Shown here piece by piece: positions 35,509 to 47,700 of a DNA stretch of 64,000 nucleotides. The position numbers were made by a program, and so were the translations under genes. The notes under the pieces were generated by a model that saw nothing but the letters and a program-made list of their open reading frames with translations, made no database searches and was not told the DNA's origin. Where the stretch lies: positions 62,001-126,000 of the forward strand of contig CAKJVC010000191.1 in the NCBI GenBank assembly GCA_918026815.1, in the 5' to 3' direction. Positions within the stretch are counted from its first letter, which is position 1. The number at the start of each line of letters is the position of its first letter. This DNA comes from Chalara sp. BL73 (lineage: Eukaryota; Ascomycota; Leotiomycetes; Helotiales).

Positions 35509-36317
35509 TATTTCAAACGATAGACACCTCTCCGTAGTCTGGATAGAACAGAAAAGGTATTTTGAATAGTAAGGCAGGAATTGTTTGGTTTAGTGCGGAT
35601 ATACAAGCAATACACTCATTTTATATATTTATAACATTTGCCATTTAGAACTTTTATTGATGTCGTTATAAAATTTCTTGGAATAAAGATTTACTGTACT
35701 TTCGTACTAGCTGAATCACCTAGGTCAATGTAAAAATAAAAAAATTTTATCACACAGTATTATAAAAGCAAAAAAAGTTACATCCGTTGCTTACGCCTAT
35801 GCCAATACTAGCTCAAAGCCGTGGTGTCAAAACTCTATTGCCATACAGCAGCTCAACTGAAAGAGGTTATCACCTAAATTTTCAGGCTATCTTACCCTCA
35901 AACAACCTGAAGCTTCTCTTGTAAGGGGTTTAGAGTTAGGATTTGCAAGTGATTTAAAGCTGCAATAAATAAACTATCATGTTATATAAAAAACTCTCGA
36001 ATTCAATTCCGATTCAAAATATATTGGGTTTGGATTTTGAAATCCCCTCCTCCATCCCTTCCAACTTTAAATCCAGATAATCACAAATATCTTAGAATTG
36101 GAATTGTACTCGCCGAAATACAACTCGCATTTAATGTAAGCTTGAGGTAGGATTTGGGAAAATATAACTCACGCTGTAGAGCTGTTGTGATATCGCCGCT
36201 ATAAAGATCTATCTTTGGTCGTCTATACTCCTGCAGCATCCAACACTACCTTAATGCTTGAAACTCGGATATATCCTATAACCTTATTATCAGTCCTCCC
36301 AAATCCTTGACTACACC
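35509..36317. other. AT-rich spacer, no gene
   Basis: Very AT-rich region with A/T runs. Nothing coding was seen. It may be part of a decayed locus that includes the fragment to the left. Confidence 0.45.
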
Positions 36318-37163
36318 TTAGGTGTCATCAGAGCTGTCACTATTGGCAACCAACTCTGCAGCCCAAAAGGCTTCTCTGTCCCTTTCGTAATCCTCAGCTG
36401 TAAAAGGCGATGCCTGCGAAGCTATAATTCGCGCTTGAATTTTGTCTGTAAAGAGAGTCTCATCGCTGCGATCTGCAGAACAATCCTTCAGCTGATATGT
36501 CCCTATCTGTAGTGTGTCTCGAATAGCCCATTCATGACGGAGAAATGGCAGACCAATAGTCATTCCCGAGAGCCAGTCGAAGTGAAATTGTCGATGATCA
36601 TATTTCAGCTTCTCAGCAAAGGACTCTTCTTTGAGCACGGGAACGTAACCATAGAGGTATGCTACTAGTTGGAATAACTGACTCCATAACTTTGAACTGG
36701 TTAGGATTTCGTCCAAAAGTTTATCTATAAGAGCATCTAGCAGCCCTGGTAGTGGAGGGAAGAGGCTAGTCGGAAATCCGTCCAGCTGGTTGTTTTGGGG
36801 CAAAATGAAGTTCCATTCTGCGGCTGGAAGCAGAATAGTCTTTCCTGGGTGATGGCCAGGTATTGGCATTTCTGGAGTCCAAGTGACTGCAGCTTGACTA
36901 CTGTCAAAGGGAGGCATCAAGCAATGATGGGCACTCTTTAGCTGCGCCATTCCGAAATTTGTTTCCGTATTGTCGCTATAAGACCATCCCTTCTCCCGCA
37001 AAACCCGGGCCGCCTCGTCGATATTCGGGACAAGCAAGTGGAGTGTAAAGAGTACTGTGGGAACGCCATGGTATGCAATAGCGTCCTCGCACCATACGAC
37101 ACAGGGCATGTTAGCCTCGAGGAGTGACTGGCAGGGTTGGTATCTGGGGCTAGATTTTGCCAT
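36318..37163 (-). CDS. Unknown fungal protein, 281 aa, nucleotidyltransferase-like
   Basis: An intronless minus-strand frame of 281 residues with even amino-acid use throughout. The N-terminal third (LLEANMPCVVWCEDAIAYHG, PTVLFTLHLLVPNIDEAARV, LREKGWSYSD) resembles fungal proteins with a nucleotidyltransferase-like fold, in which a locally inherited trait is set by residues after the first strand. This link is tentative and I see no GS-D-x-D catalytic motif. The rest has no cysteine cluster, signal peptide or membrane segment. The C-terminus is acidic (SDSSDDT). It may be related to the fragment at 35182-35508. The function is unknown. Confidence 0.65.
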   Translation of the reverse strand: MAKSSPRYQPCQSLLEANMPCVVWCEDAIAYHGVPTVLFTLHLLVPNIDEAARVLREKGWSYSDNTETNFGMAQLKSAHHCLMPPFDSSQAAVTWTPEMPIPGHHPGKTILLPAAEWNFILPQNNQLDGFPTSLFPPLPGLLDALIDKLLDEILTSSKLWSQLFQLVAYLYGYVPVLKEESFAEKLKYDHRQFHFDWLSGMTIGLPFLRHEWAIRDTLQIGTYQLKDCSADRSDETLFTDKIQARIIASQASPFTAEDYERDREAFWAAELVANSDSSDDT

Positions 37164-38089
37164 GCTAAACGGTCTTCTCTAGAAAGCTTATAGGACGACG
37201 AGGAATAGTGGTTGATGAACAATAATGGTGTTTTCCGTAGATTTCGCAGAAATGTAAATGAACATGACTGAGATGTCTCAGACTTTTAGAAGGAAGTAGG
37301 ATTGGATTGGAAACAATTAGCACCAGCTAGAAGCATTAAAGCAAGTGGCAATGTGGAAAAAGGTTTCACCGGGCAACCACCCAACCGCTTACTTAGTCAC
37401 AACAACATAAAATAAAGAAAAAAAAGTCAATCTTCATAGTCTATGGCCTTGTTTTACTCATTCTGGAAATTTTTAGAATTTTTTAAGAGCTTTGAAAAAA
37501 AAATCTCAATTTTTGATTGGGTGGCTGGTTGGATAATGAGGCTTTGCCTAGGCAAGCTGCTCTGGGTGCTCGGGTGAGCCAAGAGTGAATAGCGCCTATG
37601 CAAGAGTGGCAAGCTCACTAACTCCATGTGATGCAGAAGACAGAGAAAATTGATTCGTGATACCTCCAGATACTTAAACTTTATAATATAAAAATGGTGA
37701 GAGGTTGCAATGGAATCTTGATATGAAACCGCAAGCCTAATTCCCGATTATAGACTAGCGTGTTTTTACAATCTACTTTTATTACATGCTGTAAATAGAT
37801 TCTATTATAGTTTTCAAATTAAATTTTTATTTTCTTTATTCGAGAATATCTATATTATATTAGTAAACTGCTGAACAATTATAAACCCAAAAACGTAGGA
37901 TGTGTCCGTCTGATCGGTGCAAGTCTCAATACACAAAGAGAGAACCATAACTGTTGAGCACATGAATAACTGCTTCCACATTCCTCAAATATATTATAAG
38001 GACACCAACCCCATGTACTATATCCGAAGAGAACTCACTCTTTTCAACCTCCCCACATTCTCCAATCAAGTCCGCCGGAGTCAGAATGT
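37164..38089. other. AT-rich gene-free region
   Basis: No gene was found. Several poly-A and T-rich stretches (for example 37494-37503) and short frames only. Confidence 0.45.
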
Positions 38090-38730
38090 GCCATTGTGAG
38101 TTATGGCAGCTAGGTGCTCTTCAATCTCGTGTGTATCTTTGAATAAACCCCTGGTTTGTGGGTACTTGTCGATAGGCCCATCACTAACAATCTGCCTCGC
38201 AAAGATGGTGCCACAGGTATAAACCAACCCATCTAGAAAGATTTGACATGGAGACCGCGCAACACACACAACACTATTGCTAGTAGTTGTAACACTCCAT
38301 AGTAAAAGCGATTGTCTTCCTCTATCCCCGCCCATATGCAATGTTCATACATCCCTTCCGAGTTGATGACAACAGTTAGGTTTGAAATAACGAAACTACT
38401 CTTGACAAAGTTAGCGAGTTTTTGCCATTGCTGAAGATAGCTATCTTTGCTCCAATCAAAGAATTGATTTGTCCGGACGTGGGTCAGAATATTTCGAATT
38501 AAACCCAATGCTTTCGGGGCAGGAGATTTAAAAAGGAGATGATCGCTGGCGCTCTGGGCAAATTCGAAGCGTGCTTGCGTGTAGAGCACTTAAAATGCAT
38601 CCCGGTGCATCGATAGCTTACTAGGGTCAATGTGAAAGGTATTTGTCGATGCTCACAAGATGCCGCGTAAGAGCCGTGCGCTATTGGGCAGCAACAATCC
38701 GCAAAAGCCCCAGTGCACTTGAAGCAACAT
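38090..38730 (-). pseudogene. Decayed F-box/DUF7730-like gene, copy A
   Basis: Minus-strand reading gives pieces typical of fungal F-box-associated (DUF7730-like) proteins, such as ASTNTFHIDPSKLSMHRDAF followed directly by VLYTQARFEFAQSASDHLLF, PKALGLIRNILTHVRTNQFF and ALGLRGLHVKSF-like endings. The junction between the first two is a stop, TAA at 38590-38592, in the same frame, and another stop (TGA) precedes ASTNTF. Downstream the frame shifts again. CAA or CGA to TAA/TGA changes fit C-to-T decay. No intact product is possible. Confidence 0.45.
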
Positions 38731-38839
38731 GTCCGTCTATGTAGTATATTATCATTTTCCCCAACCATCTTGCTCTATTCTATACATAGTAGGTTGAACC
38801 GATCCGGGTAATCGGATCTGGTTGCAAGGTGAGTGTAGC

Positions 38840-39549
38840 CTAATATCTAGAGGCGCAGCTCTCGTGGCAGTTATGAAAATAAAAACCCATGTTTCGGTAC
38901 ATAACCTTTGTCAATTTCTGACAAGAATCCTGGGCAAGCTTTCTAAGATCGGCATTCTTCTCACGTCCAAGTTGTATAGTGTACTGTTTGAGGGAGGGCA
39001 AGGCCATGCGTTGCTCGATGACCTTCTCGCCGGAAGCCATGTCCACAACATCACATATCAAGTAAGCCTCAGCCGCCCTGGAGAAACCCCTGTTGGTAGA
39101 CGGCCGTAGGCCAGTTTTCATTGCTGTAATTGACACTGGTCTGCTTAGCTGGTCGGACCTAGAAGAGGGTCGGAATACAAAGATAGCGCGAGACACACTT
39201 GACAGACCACATCGTATGAGGAGTATCCTTCGTGTCCCCTTGGGCATAATCCGCAATTCAGCCGGATCGGCAAGGATGATATACATCCTAGAGCCTCATC
39301 GCATATATTTAACAGAGGACCTCAGTCAGCTGCAGCATGCCCTCGAAAGACCAATTTACTTCTGCTGTAGAAAATATTGAAAACCTCTCTGTGAACATTG
39401 GTGGAAGCCAACAATAATTCCAATGAGAGTCTTGTGCAGCAACTACCATGGGTGCCTCGACCAAATACAATACCTCCGTTTTCTCTCATTTGGTAAAAAC
39501 ATTCGTTGCAAAGATGTCCAAACCCAATTTTTTGCCGATTCAACGCCAC
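38840..39549 (-). pseudogene. Decayed F-box/DUF7730-like gene, copy B
   Basis: A second minus-strand relic of the same kind. It starts with LSLELLLASTNVHREVFNIF and SRSKLVFRGHAAAD, runs into an in-frame TGA at 39322-39324, continues in the same frame with SLPIRLNCGLCPRGHEG, then needs a frameshift near 39170-39190 to continue as SSRSDQLSRPVSITAMKTGL, AYLICDVVDMASGEKVIEQR and LPSLKQYTIQLGREKNADLR. The last two blocks are the usual C-terminal part of this family. The frame between 38840 and 39286 stays open and could mislead gene finders. Confidence 0.45.
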
Positions 39550-42500
39550 AGACGAAATTCTGTCTAGTATAAGATCAGTTGGACATCGTCTAATTTTCGT
39601 AAAGAAGGAGATATAGATAGCTTAACCTCCACTTTGAGCTTATTACTATTTGCGAGATTAGTAGCGACTTTAGCTCAGGTTGGGGACTTTGTTAAATTCC
39701 AATAAAATCTTCTACCAGGAGGGAAGATTGTATCTTCTTGAACAGTTATGCGGAGTAAAAAATACAAAACTCGAAATTTATGACTCACTCATAGATAAGA
39801 TGACTGGACCAGAACCACATTTGGCAGCGATCGGATCATTATTTTTGCCCGTTCACAACAGAAAACGCACATACAGGCTGGCGATCACACATTCTTGATG
39901 ACGGTCATAGCTTTACCCATGCAGGTTTGCATATTATCAACAGTAATGCTCCTACTAATTTGGGTCAGGCTGGTGGTAACTCAGGAGGAAGAAGGATATG
40001 GCCCTTGTCGCGGATACTACGCTATTTCAGGGGATATCAAAAAGAAAGGCCCTTTAGCAGCAATACTTATGGGCACTACTAATAGATATATAGAAGAGAA
40101 GCCTTTGGGAGAAGTAGTGATTTATACGGCCAGGTCATCTTTCTAATTGGTACTTCGTGTTTTCTTATACCTATGTTCTTTTTAACTATTGTAGGTTATC
40201 CCGTATCAGGCAAGACAACCCAAGGTACACGACACAAGAGTTTAATCTGTACCATATGTCTACAGACGAGCTTCTTACGGAGTTACTCGTGCCGAGTCTG
40301 AGCACGCAGAATTAATCTCAGGTCATATGAGGCTCAAGCCGCCAATTGCTACTCCTGCACAATTGATCGCCAAACTACTTAAAAGGAAAATGGATACAGA
40401 TATAGTGCCGTAGCAGACCGTGTACCTAGTAGATGGACTGCCAAGGCCTGAGGATTGAGTAGACGAAATTAAGAGCGTAAGTAAGCAGGTCAATTGGAAT
40501 TTCATACTGACCGCCGTAGGCCCGTCCTAATAATCACGCGATTCTGATGAAGTGTGACGAAGAGGTCTCGATCGAACGCTCGAATCAGAAAGAGAGACCG
40601 TCTAGGCGGCTAGATGACAGTTCTTACGCAATCGTGATCAGGATAAAAGAGTTTGAACACCAGAATACGCAAGCCAAAGACCGTCTTCAGAGTAATCTTT
40701 TTTTATACAGTATATTAACTGCGGCTCGTTAAAAGACACGGCACTGGGCAAAGAGCCCGGGGCTTTCCCTTCACTAAATGATTCATCGTAATAATCACTC
40801 TGCCCACTTTTCTACGGTCATATCCCCCCCCCCCCCAAAAATCTGATAAATATTCCTTCACTACCTCGCGATCATTTATTCTATCTATAAATCCGTTTCG
40901 CCAGTGATCATAAAAGCCACTTTCCCTTGATCTTTCAAGTTACAAATAAGGTCGGTATGATCTCTCAAGGTATGCCTTAAGTCCTAAGCCTCTGGTTAAT
41001 CCCAGATTGATGGATGGCCAACCAACTTCTTCCAAATATCTATCTAGAGGATGGTGATATATAACACCGGCACATGTTCGCCGTGGCACATAAAGGCTAG
41101 ATAACCTAACTAGTTTGAGTTACGCTGCATATCAGCTTTTAAGATTCGGACTGACTTCTGCACTTTCACTTTGAGTACTAAGCTGCGGCATATTTTGCTA
41201 TACGGAGAAGTGCCGTGGAGGTTATCCTACCCCCTAATAGTATGTAAGGCTTTACCTAAGTTAACACATATCTAGCCCTTCCTTTAAACCTTCAATATCA
41301 CGTTAAATCATTTACACTTCTTGTGGAATCGATAATTGATAGAAAGGCTTTCGCAGAAAGATGGGTGGAGAAGGTGACATGGTACACGGAGGATTGGATA
41401 GGAGCAAATCGAAGGGAAGTGACCTCGTGTGGTAAAGGAGGCGAGGATGAGAATGATGTCCCTTTGCCCCTATTGCCAACTCTAGGCTGGTAGATAGAAA
41501 GGTAAATGTACGAGGTGTATCTATGAGAATTGTACTTTTACTCAAATGCCTCGGAGAGGGTATTAAAAGGCTGGGAAAGTTTTGGTGCTTAATATTTAGC
41601 TTTGCTAGACAGCGAACTGGTCCAGAAAAGGTTCTCGGGAGATGTGCAGACAAATATGTTAATACTGAGTAAATTAAATAAATTGGTTCGAAGGGACTAG
41701 TGAACATAAAACAGCTACCCTCTACCTGCCATTAGAAGAGGCCTACTTACCTCTGGGCCGTATCATATTCCAGCGCGTACGTATTGCGGGTGGACTTCTG
41801 TCTTTAAACTTACGAGAGATCCACTTCCAAAACTTGCCATCTTTCTTTTATTCTCGCAAGCGCTCCTCATCTAAAAGGTTTCCTTTTGAGGTCTATCCCC
41901 ATGCTAGAGCGTCCTGGCATATTCTCGCTCGAAAATCAGTTATCATTCCTCTTAGAATCACCATTGCTAACACTTAATCCACTGTCGTCGTTAAGGCTAG
42001 ACGGGCTATTCCTGCGATGTAACAGCCTTGGATTTAGCGAGTTTGCCAGGTTGGAATCCGATACACATGGCATTCGTGGTAGTACTATCTTCCGCAGTGA
42101 CTAATGCAATGATTCTTGTAGACAGGAGCCCTAGTGAAAGCCGACTGAAGCCAGACCAAAGGAATGAATTTTGCTGTACTATCTTGATAGTGAAGTTGTT
42201 CATCTGTCACATGGGCGATGCCCTTGGTAATCTGTGTAAACAGGCTGAAAAAGACACTTTGCTCACCGCCCCTGATGAATTTTATTCAAACATGGAGACC
42301 AATACCTGCCTAATTATAAGTATGAACCAAAGCAGGTCTCATAATGTACACATAGTTTGCCCCTGATCTTTCTAAACGATGATTATGACATCGGCCAGAT
42401 TGCCCTTATTACACTCGAGCGGTGATCAAGTTATACGCTGCATCTTCTGATCACATCCCCTTGATACACAGACACACAAAGAGGAAATCTGACTCATTAA

Positions 42501-43353
42501 CCTCCACTTTTTCTCAAATTTCGCTCCTGGCTTGTCATAGAAGCTCCACAGCTCACACACTCACCCAAGCAACCCTTTATCAGCCCCGGCGCATATCCAA
42601 ACAAAAGGGGAAGTTATTTTTCCCCTTTCAACAAGACCCCTCGAAGCTCGAACCCCGAAAAATACCCACCCCGAACCTCGAAACCGCAAAAACCCACCAA
42701 AACCAGCAACTTAAGCGAGCCCCTGAACGAGCCTCCACTTTTTCCCAGGTCGTCTCCAACTTCCACATTTTCAAGAAATTCCACATCTCAATCGACTCTC
42801 CACCGCCACCTCCACCGCCCCGGGCTCGCTACCATGCGCAGAGAATGATCCAGACCGACGCCCCCCTCCCCAAAAAAAAAGAGAGTTTATAAAAGCGCCT
42901 ACGCCCATGGGAAATTGAAGGAGTGGCTTTTTTCCTGAATCTCGTTTCAGCAGGGGGGGAAGGGGAAGGGGGGGGGACGCTCACCAGCCGAATGAGGGCC
43001 CGTGCGCCCGCGTCTGAGGCGCCAAGCTGGGCCCGACGGGCGGCGCTGAGCAGAATGACGTTGATGGAGGCGGGCGTTTGTTGCATTTTCACCATGGGAT
43101 GGGGTTCTCGAGATCCAGCTTTTGCTTCGCCATGTTTTAAACTTCAGGCCCCTCGCGCTGCCTTGTTTGTGTGGTAGGTCAGAGGGAAAGGGGAAAAAAA
43201 AACAGGAATGAAAGGAAATTTAGAGAGGCAGGTTTATAGATAAAAAGAAGACGGGTCCTTTCTTTTTTTTCCCCCCCACAATCCTTTGGTTTAATAGAGC
43301 ACAGATCGTGGGAACTAGTTCGGCCTTGTGAGATGATCGGCTGTTGAACAAAG
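39550..43353. other. Long region with gene-like fragments, no intact gene
   Basis: 3.8 kb without a supported gene. Short coding-like pieces occur at 39680-39898, 39895-40146, 40190-40320 and 40547-40732 (plus strand). One contains a P-loop-like GYPVSGKTTQ, but none links to another by plausible splicing. A C homopolymer lies at about 40824-40836. From 42400 the sequence becomes C- and A-rich, then G-rich to 43000, and is probably the leader and promoter of the transporter gene. A frame of 156 codons at 42422-42892 is compositionally biased (P, K, T, S) and probably noncoding. Confidence 0.4.
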
Positions 43354-44782
43354 ATGTCGACCGGGATATTGGCTAGTTTTGTTGGTGCTTTGACGGCGAG
43401 TTTGTCGGTACTGTTGACGATCGGCTATGGGGTCGTCGCATCGCGGTTTAACCTTCTGAAAGAACCTGCGGCACGAGACATCTCCAAGACATGCGTCCGG
43501 CTGTTTCTGCCCGCGCTGTTGATTACGAACGTTGGGTCTGAACTACATTATGATACCGCGTTTCGCTATATACCTATTTTAAGTACCTTCCCCCTTTTTC
43601 CCCCTCTCTCCCCCCCCCTCCCCCTTATGCTCTAAGCCACCTTTGAGAATGAGAAAAGTGAGAACTGACTGACTTGAGGAAACAGTATGGGCGTTGGTAT
43701 ATACCCTTTTGAGTATGGGGCTGGGATGGCTGCTAAAACGCGCCTTCAACTTCCCGGCCTGGACCATCCCGGCCTTATGTTTCAACAATACGACAGCCAT
43801 GCCGCTCCTGCTAATCCAATCGCTCGAAACATCCGGGATCCTCGCCTCCCTCACCATGAACGGCAGTGACACCAGCTCGGCAGCTGCCTCACGCGCAAAG
43901 AGCTACTTCCTGATCTCGAGTATCGTGGGGAACAGCTTGACGTTCGCGGTTGGACCACGGCTGCTGGACGACGAGGAAGCACCAGATCAGAAAGAGGAGG
44001 CTGCTGGTGATATGGGAGGTGGAAATGGAGACGAGCATCCAGAAGGCGACGAAGAGCATGCGCAGCCCACGAATTCATCCGGGCGCACGGCAGACGAGCA
44101 GGAGGAGCATGACAACGAGACGACGACTCTCCTCCCACGACACGTGGCCAAGAGCAGAGATCACACGCTTTCCCAGGGCGAGACGTATTGGAGGAGGCTG
44201 CCTGGATGGTTGCACAAAGCCTTGGAGACGCTTGGAGAGTTCATGAACGCGCCGATGATAGGAGCTATCGTTGGTGCGGTGCTGGGACTGGCGCCTCCGC
44301 TGCACAAAGCTTTCTTCAACGAGCCACAGGAAGGAGGGATCTTCAAAGCCTGGCTTACTTCATCGCTTCAGGATATTGGCGAGCTATTCGCTGCGCTGCA
44401 GCTCGTCATCGTCGGCGCCAAGCTCTCCGGGTCCCTCGTGAAGATGAAGAAAGGCGAGGACTCGGGATCACTGCCCACCATCCCCGTTGTGACGCTGTTG
44501 GCCATCCGGTTCATCGTCTGGCCGGCGCTAAGCATCGGCGTCATCTTCCTGCTCGCGTCGAGAACGAGCCTGCTCGACGACGACCCCGTGCTCTGGTTCG
44601 TGCTGATGCTGTTGCCGACGGGGCCGCCCGCCACAAAGCTCACAGCTCTAGCGGACGTGAGCGATGCGGGCGAGGCGGAGAAGATGGCGATATCCAAGTT
44701 CATCGCGCTGGCTTATGCCATCTCGCCGGTCATTTGCTTGGCAGTTGTGGGGAGCTTGAAGGCTGCGTTGGCTGTGAGGTGA
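43354..44782 (+). CDS. Auxin efflux carrier (AEC/PIN-like) membrane transporter
   Basis: Two exons (43354-43582 and 43686-44782) encode 441 residues. The architecture is that of the auxin efflux carrier family found in fungi: an N-terminal set of helices (LASFVGALTASLSVLLTIGY, ISKTCVRLFLPALLITNVGS), the WALVYTLLSMGLGWLLKR helix and the signature FNNTTAMPLLLIQSL; a long hydrophilic acidic loop (about residues 170-230); then helices including MNAPMIGAIVGAVLGLAPPL, LQLVIVGAKLSGSLVKM and the C-terminal LIALAYAISPVICLAVVG-like end. Fungal members are probably at the ER or plasma membrane; the substrate is unknown. The 103-nt intron contains a long C/T tract. GC content rises well above that of neighbouring genes in the second exon. 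Confidence 0.9.
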
Positions 44783-47700
44783 GCTTTGTGCATGGGACAT
44801 GTGGGGCGTCCCAGATATCTTTGTGTGGAGGGGATTAGTGTATGAATGGCAAGATTTAAAGTGTAAGCTCGTTTTCAGTTTTCTAGATGTGATTACGTAT
44901 GAGCCCTGACAGGATTTGCAGCACCCCAGTAGGCGCGGATATGATCTTCCAATAATAATTGTTCATGTTCCGTAGAAATCTACGGCGTCTGCTGGTCAAT
45001 ATTTTATTCTGTTGCATATCCCGGGTCTCATTTCTGCAAGACGAAGTCGGTCTTGTATAAGAATCGCATGATCCACTGAATTCCTTGAGCGGCAGTTTAT
45101 CTTCCGGGGCCGCTGGAAGCAATCATATGGTTGGTTCACCAAACGAACAGACTCTTGAACAAGAAACAAAGTCGTCGTAAGCACTACGAACAAACCTTCT
45201 CTTCTCTGTTTTGCCATCGACAGCGGTACGGTGCGCTGCGCTGGCGCACATCGGAATTGTCCGCGAGGTAGTTACGTAGAGTTTCCTCTAGCTATGCGGA
45301 CTAAGTCCCATCCTCAGCCCATCCTCACACCATCCTCACCCCATCTTCAACTTTATTCGAGAACCTAAAGCATGCTCCGGACGGAAGCTGGAAGACAGAA
45401 AAATGGGGGAAAGGGCAAATTGCCCTCTCAGCTTCTAGAAAGGCGACCGCCTCCAAGAGACCTCCTTTCGAGCGTTTGTATGATGACCTTGGTTACACAA
45501 TGGAATTTTGTTCAAAGGGAGGATTATAGCGTTGGCGGCTTTACCGCTTAAGAAAAAAAGTCGAGGACTACAAACTGAGGAGGGGAATCATTTGACGAGC
45601 CTTTCTAAGTAATGGTCCTTTGGAAATAATATAGCCCCTCTTACAGCACAGCTAGCTCGTAATCTGAAAGCAAGACCCCTTCGAAACTCTATTCTCCCCA
45701 AGAAGCCGCGAAAGTTGGAGCGAAGACCTTAGTTTCTTTCTCGCCCTACCAGTAATGAACAAAACGTCCTTTAATGCGCCCTCAGACGCCATCCCATGCA
45801 CCTAATCCCAGGATTGGGGAAGCAGGCAGCCAAAGCTTCTTTTCGTCAGGGTCCTTTGGTCGTCCGAGGTTAGAGTTTCCCTTGGTACCGTACTTAGATT
45901 GGAGAGAGATCGATGGCCTTTTGGTAAGCTCGATGCGGCTTAGAAGCAAAAGCATACAGTGGGCGAGGGCCGCTAAGGTGTTCTAGCCCCGACCCTGCTC
46001 GGTTGGGCAACTCAGGGACTTATTCCCCGGATGCTGACTACTGAACTCTATTTCTCTTTTCCGTTTTATTTCCTCCAAGGGGAAGTTTTTTTTTTTTTTT
46101 TTTTGCCTGCGGGTCTCGTCCGATTCATCGTGATTTGAAGAGTTGACCCATGAAACTGTGAATTGACCCCTTCTGGATATACCCCGTTCGTTGGGGATCG
46201 CTTTTGGTCATTTCGATGGGCATGTTTCGCCCGAGCAAAAGGTGAAATTCTAGAACCGTGATTTGATGGTTACATATCCCGATGACCCTTACGCTTCAAA
46301 TTGCCGACACCCAATGAATGCATGGTCTTCGGGGACCGACGAATTCTTGTTCCCTAGGAATAGCAGAGACAAATAATGTTGCAGAAAAGGGCTCTTATTG
46401 AGCAGTGACGAATGTCAAGGTGGTTGTGCGTGTAAGACAAAGTATGACTGTAGGTGGTTCTTTCTTTGGGGATTGGTCGGCACGGACATTATCCTTATCC
46501 CATGAACCTTATGTATAGTATCATAGTATTATATATAGTACAGTATCAAAAAGCTGCAGGAGAAAGAGTCAGTGAGTCGTGGTCAGCTTCGGCTAAACGG
46601 TCATTTCCAGCGCCAATTGCTCTTTTTTATTTTATTTTATTTCGCCCCCCTTTTCTTTTGGGTGGCTCACGCCGTTCACACACCATGAGGTTTGTCCGAA
46701 ATCAATGGATTACAGGTATGACGACGTTTGACTCGCTGACGTTTTGGTGAGCTTGGCTGCGTGTCGCCAATGGGAAAGGTCAAGGAACGGGTCCATGTGA
46801 GTAAGGGTTCAGCAAGGATGAGGACCCTGAGATTGGAATCTGGACTTTTAGATCTACGGTGCGCGTACCAGAAAGGGATGGCCTGCAGGATGCACAAAGT
46901 GGAAAAAGGCGGATGGGGGACTTTTTGTAAATGGATTTTGCTGATGGGATCGACCTGTTTGGAAATTCGGTGTTTATGTTTATATTTTGTTTTTCTTTCT
47001 GAACGCTTTCGAAACCCGGTGTTGTGGTTCTGTGGAAGAGGGTGGATGCACTCCTCGAGAATCATCACACACAGAGTCAGTCGTCATGACAGGCAGCACG
47101 TTTCAGAGGCTGTGAACTTGAGTACAAGCTGGCAAACTGCCAAGTCATGATTGAAAGTTGGTTACGCTGAAGAAACATCAGCTTCGGCCTCATGGTGGAA
47201 TGGGGTCACATACAGTAACATGACTTGGAAATTGCGAGGTTTTTCGAGATTAGGGTCCAATTGATCTGCTGCTAGAAGCTTTGCCTAAAAAAAATCCCTT
47301 GTCTGGTTGTACAGAACAGGACAGGGAGGACAGGGCCCGTGTCCAGCTGTGCTCTAAGTCGGGTGTGGTGCTGTGATGGTGGTTTGGCGGGCTTTGGTTT
47401 GTTTGCCCCGGGGCTTAACTCCGACGCACAAGGCCCTTTTCCAGAAGTTCTTTCTGCTGCGTTCGGTGGGTAGTGGTGATACTGTATTCGTAAAATGAGA
47501 GGTCCCTGTAAGGGCCCGCAAACGATCGCGACGGCGACGGCTAAAATGGAGTGGAGGTGTGGAGTACAGCGTCTGACAGGGACCCTGAAGCTGCAGGGAC
47601 CACCCTCCCCTCCCCTCGCTTCGAACTGGGGGGTTGGGAATCCATTTTTTCATGAGCGATCGCACACACGAATTTCGATCAAACGGCGGTGTCTCTGATG

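Noticed and set aside
40190..40300. P-loop-like GYPVSGKTTQ, possibly a KTI12-like fragment
   Set aside because: The frame ends within about 40 codons and no other part of a KTI12-type or other ATPase was found around it.
42422..42892. Open frame of 156 codons before the transporter gene
   Set aside because: The composition is biased (P, K, T, S) and no domain or homolog-like pattern is seen. It is more likely a leader or promoter tract.
46240..46260. Short match to the 18S rRNA phrase AGGTGAAATTCT
   Set aside because: Only about 12 bases match; flanking bases do not follow rRNA, so it is most likely chance.
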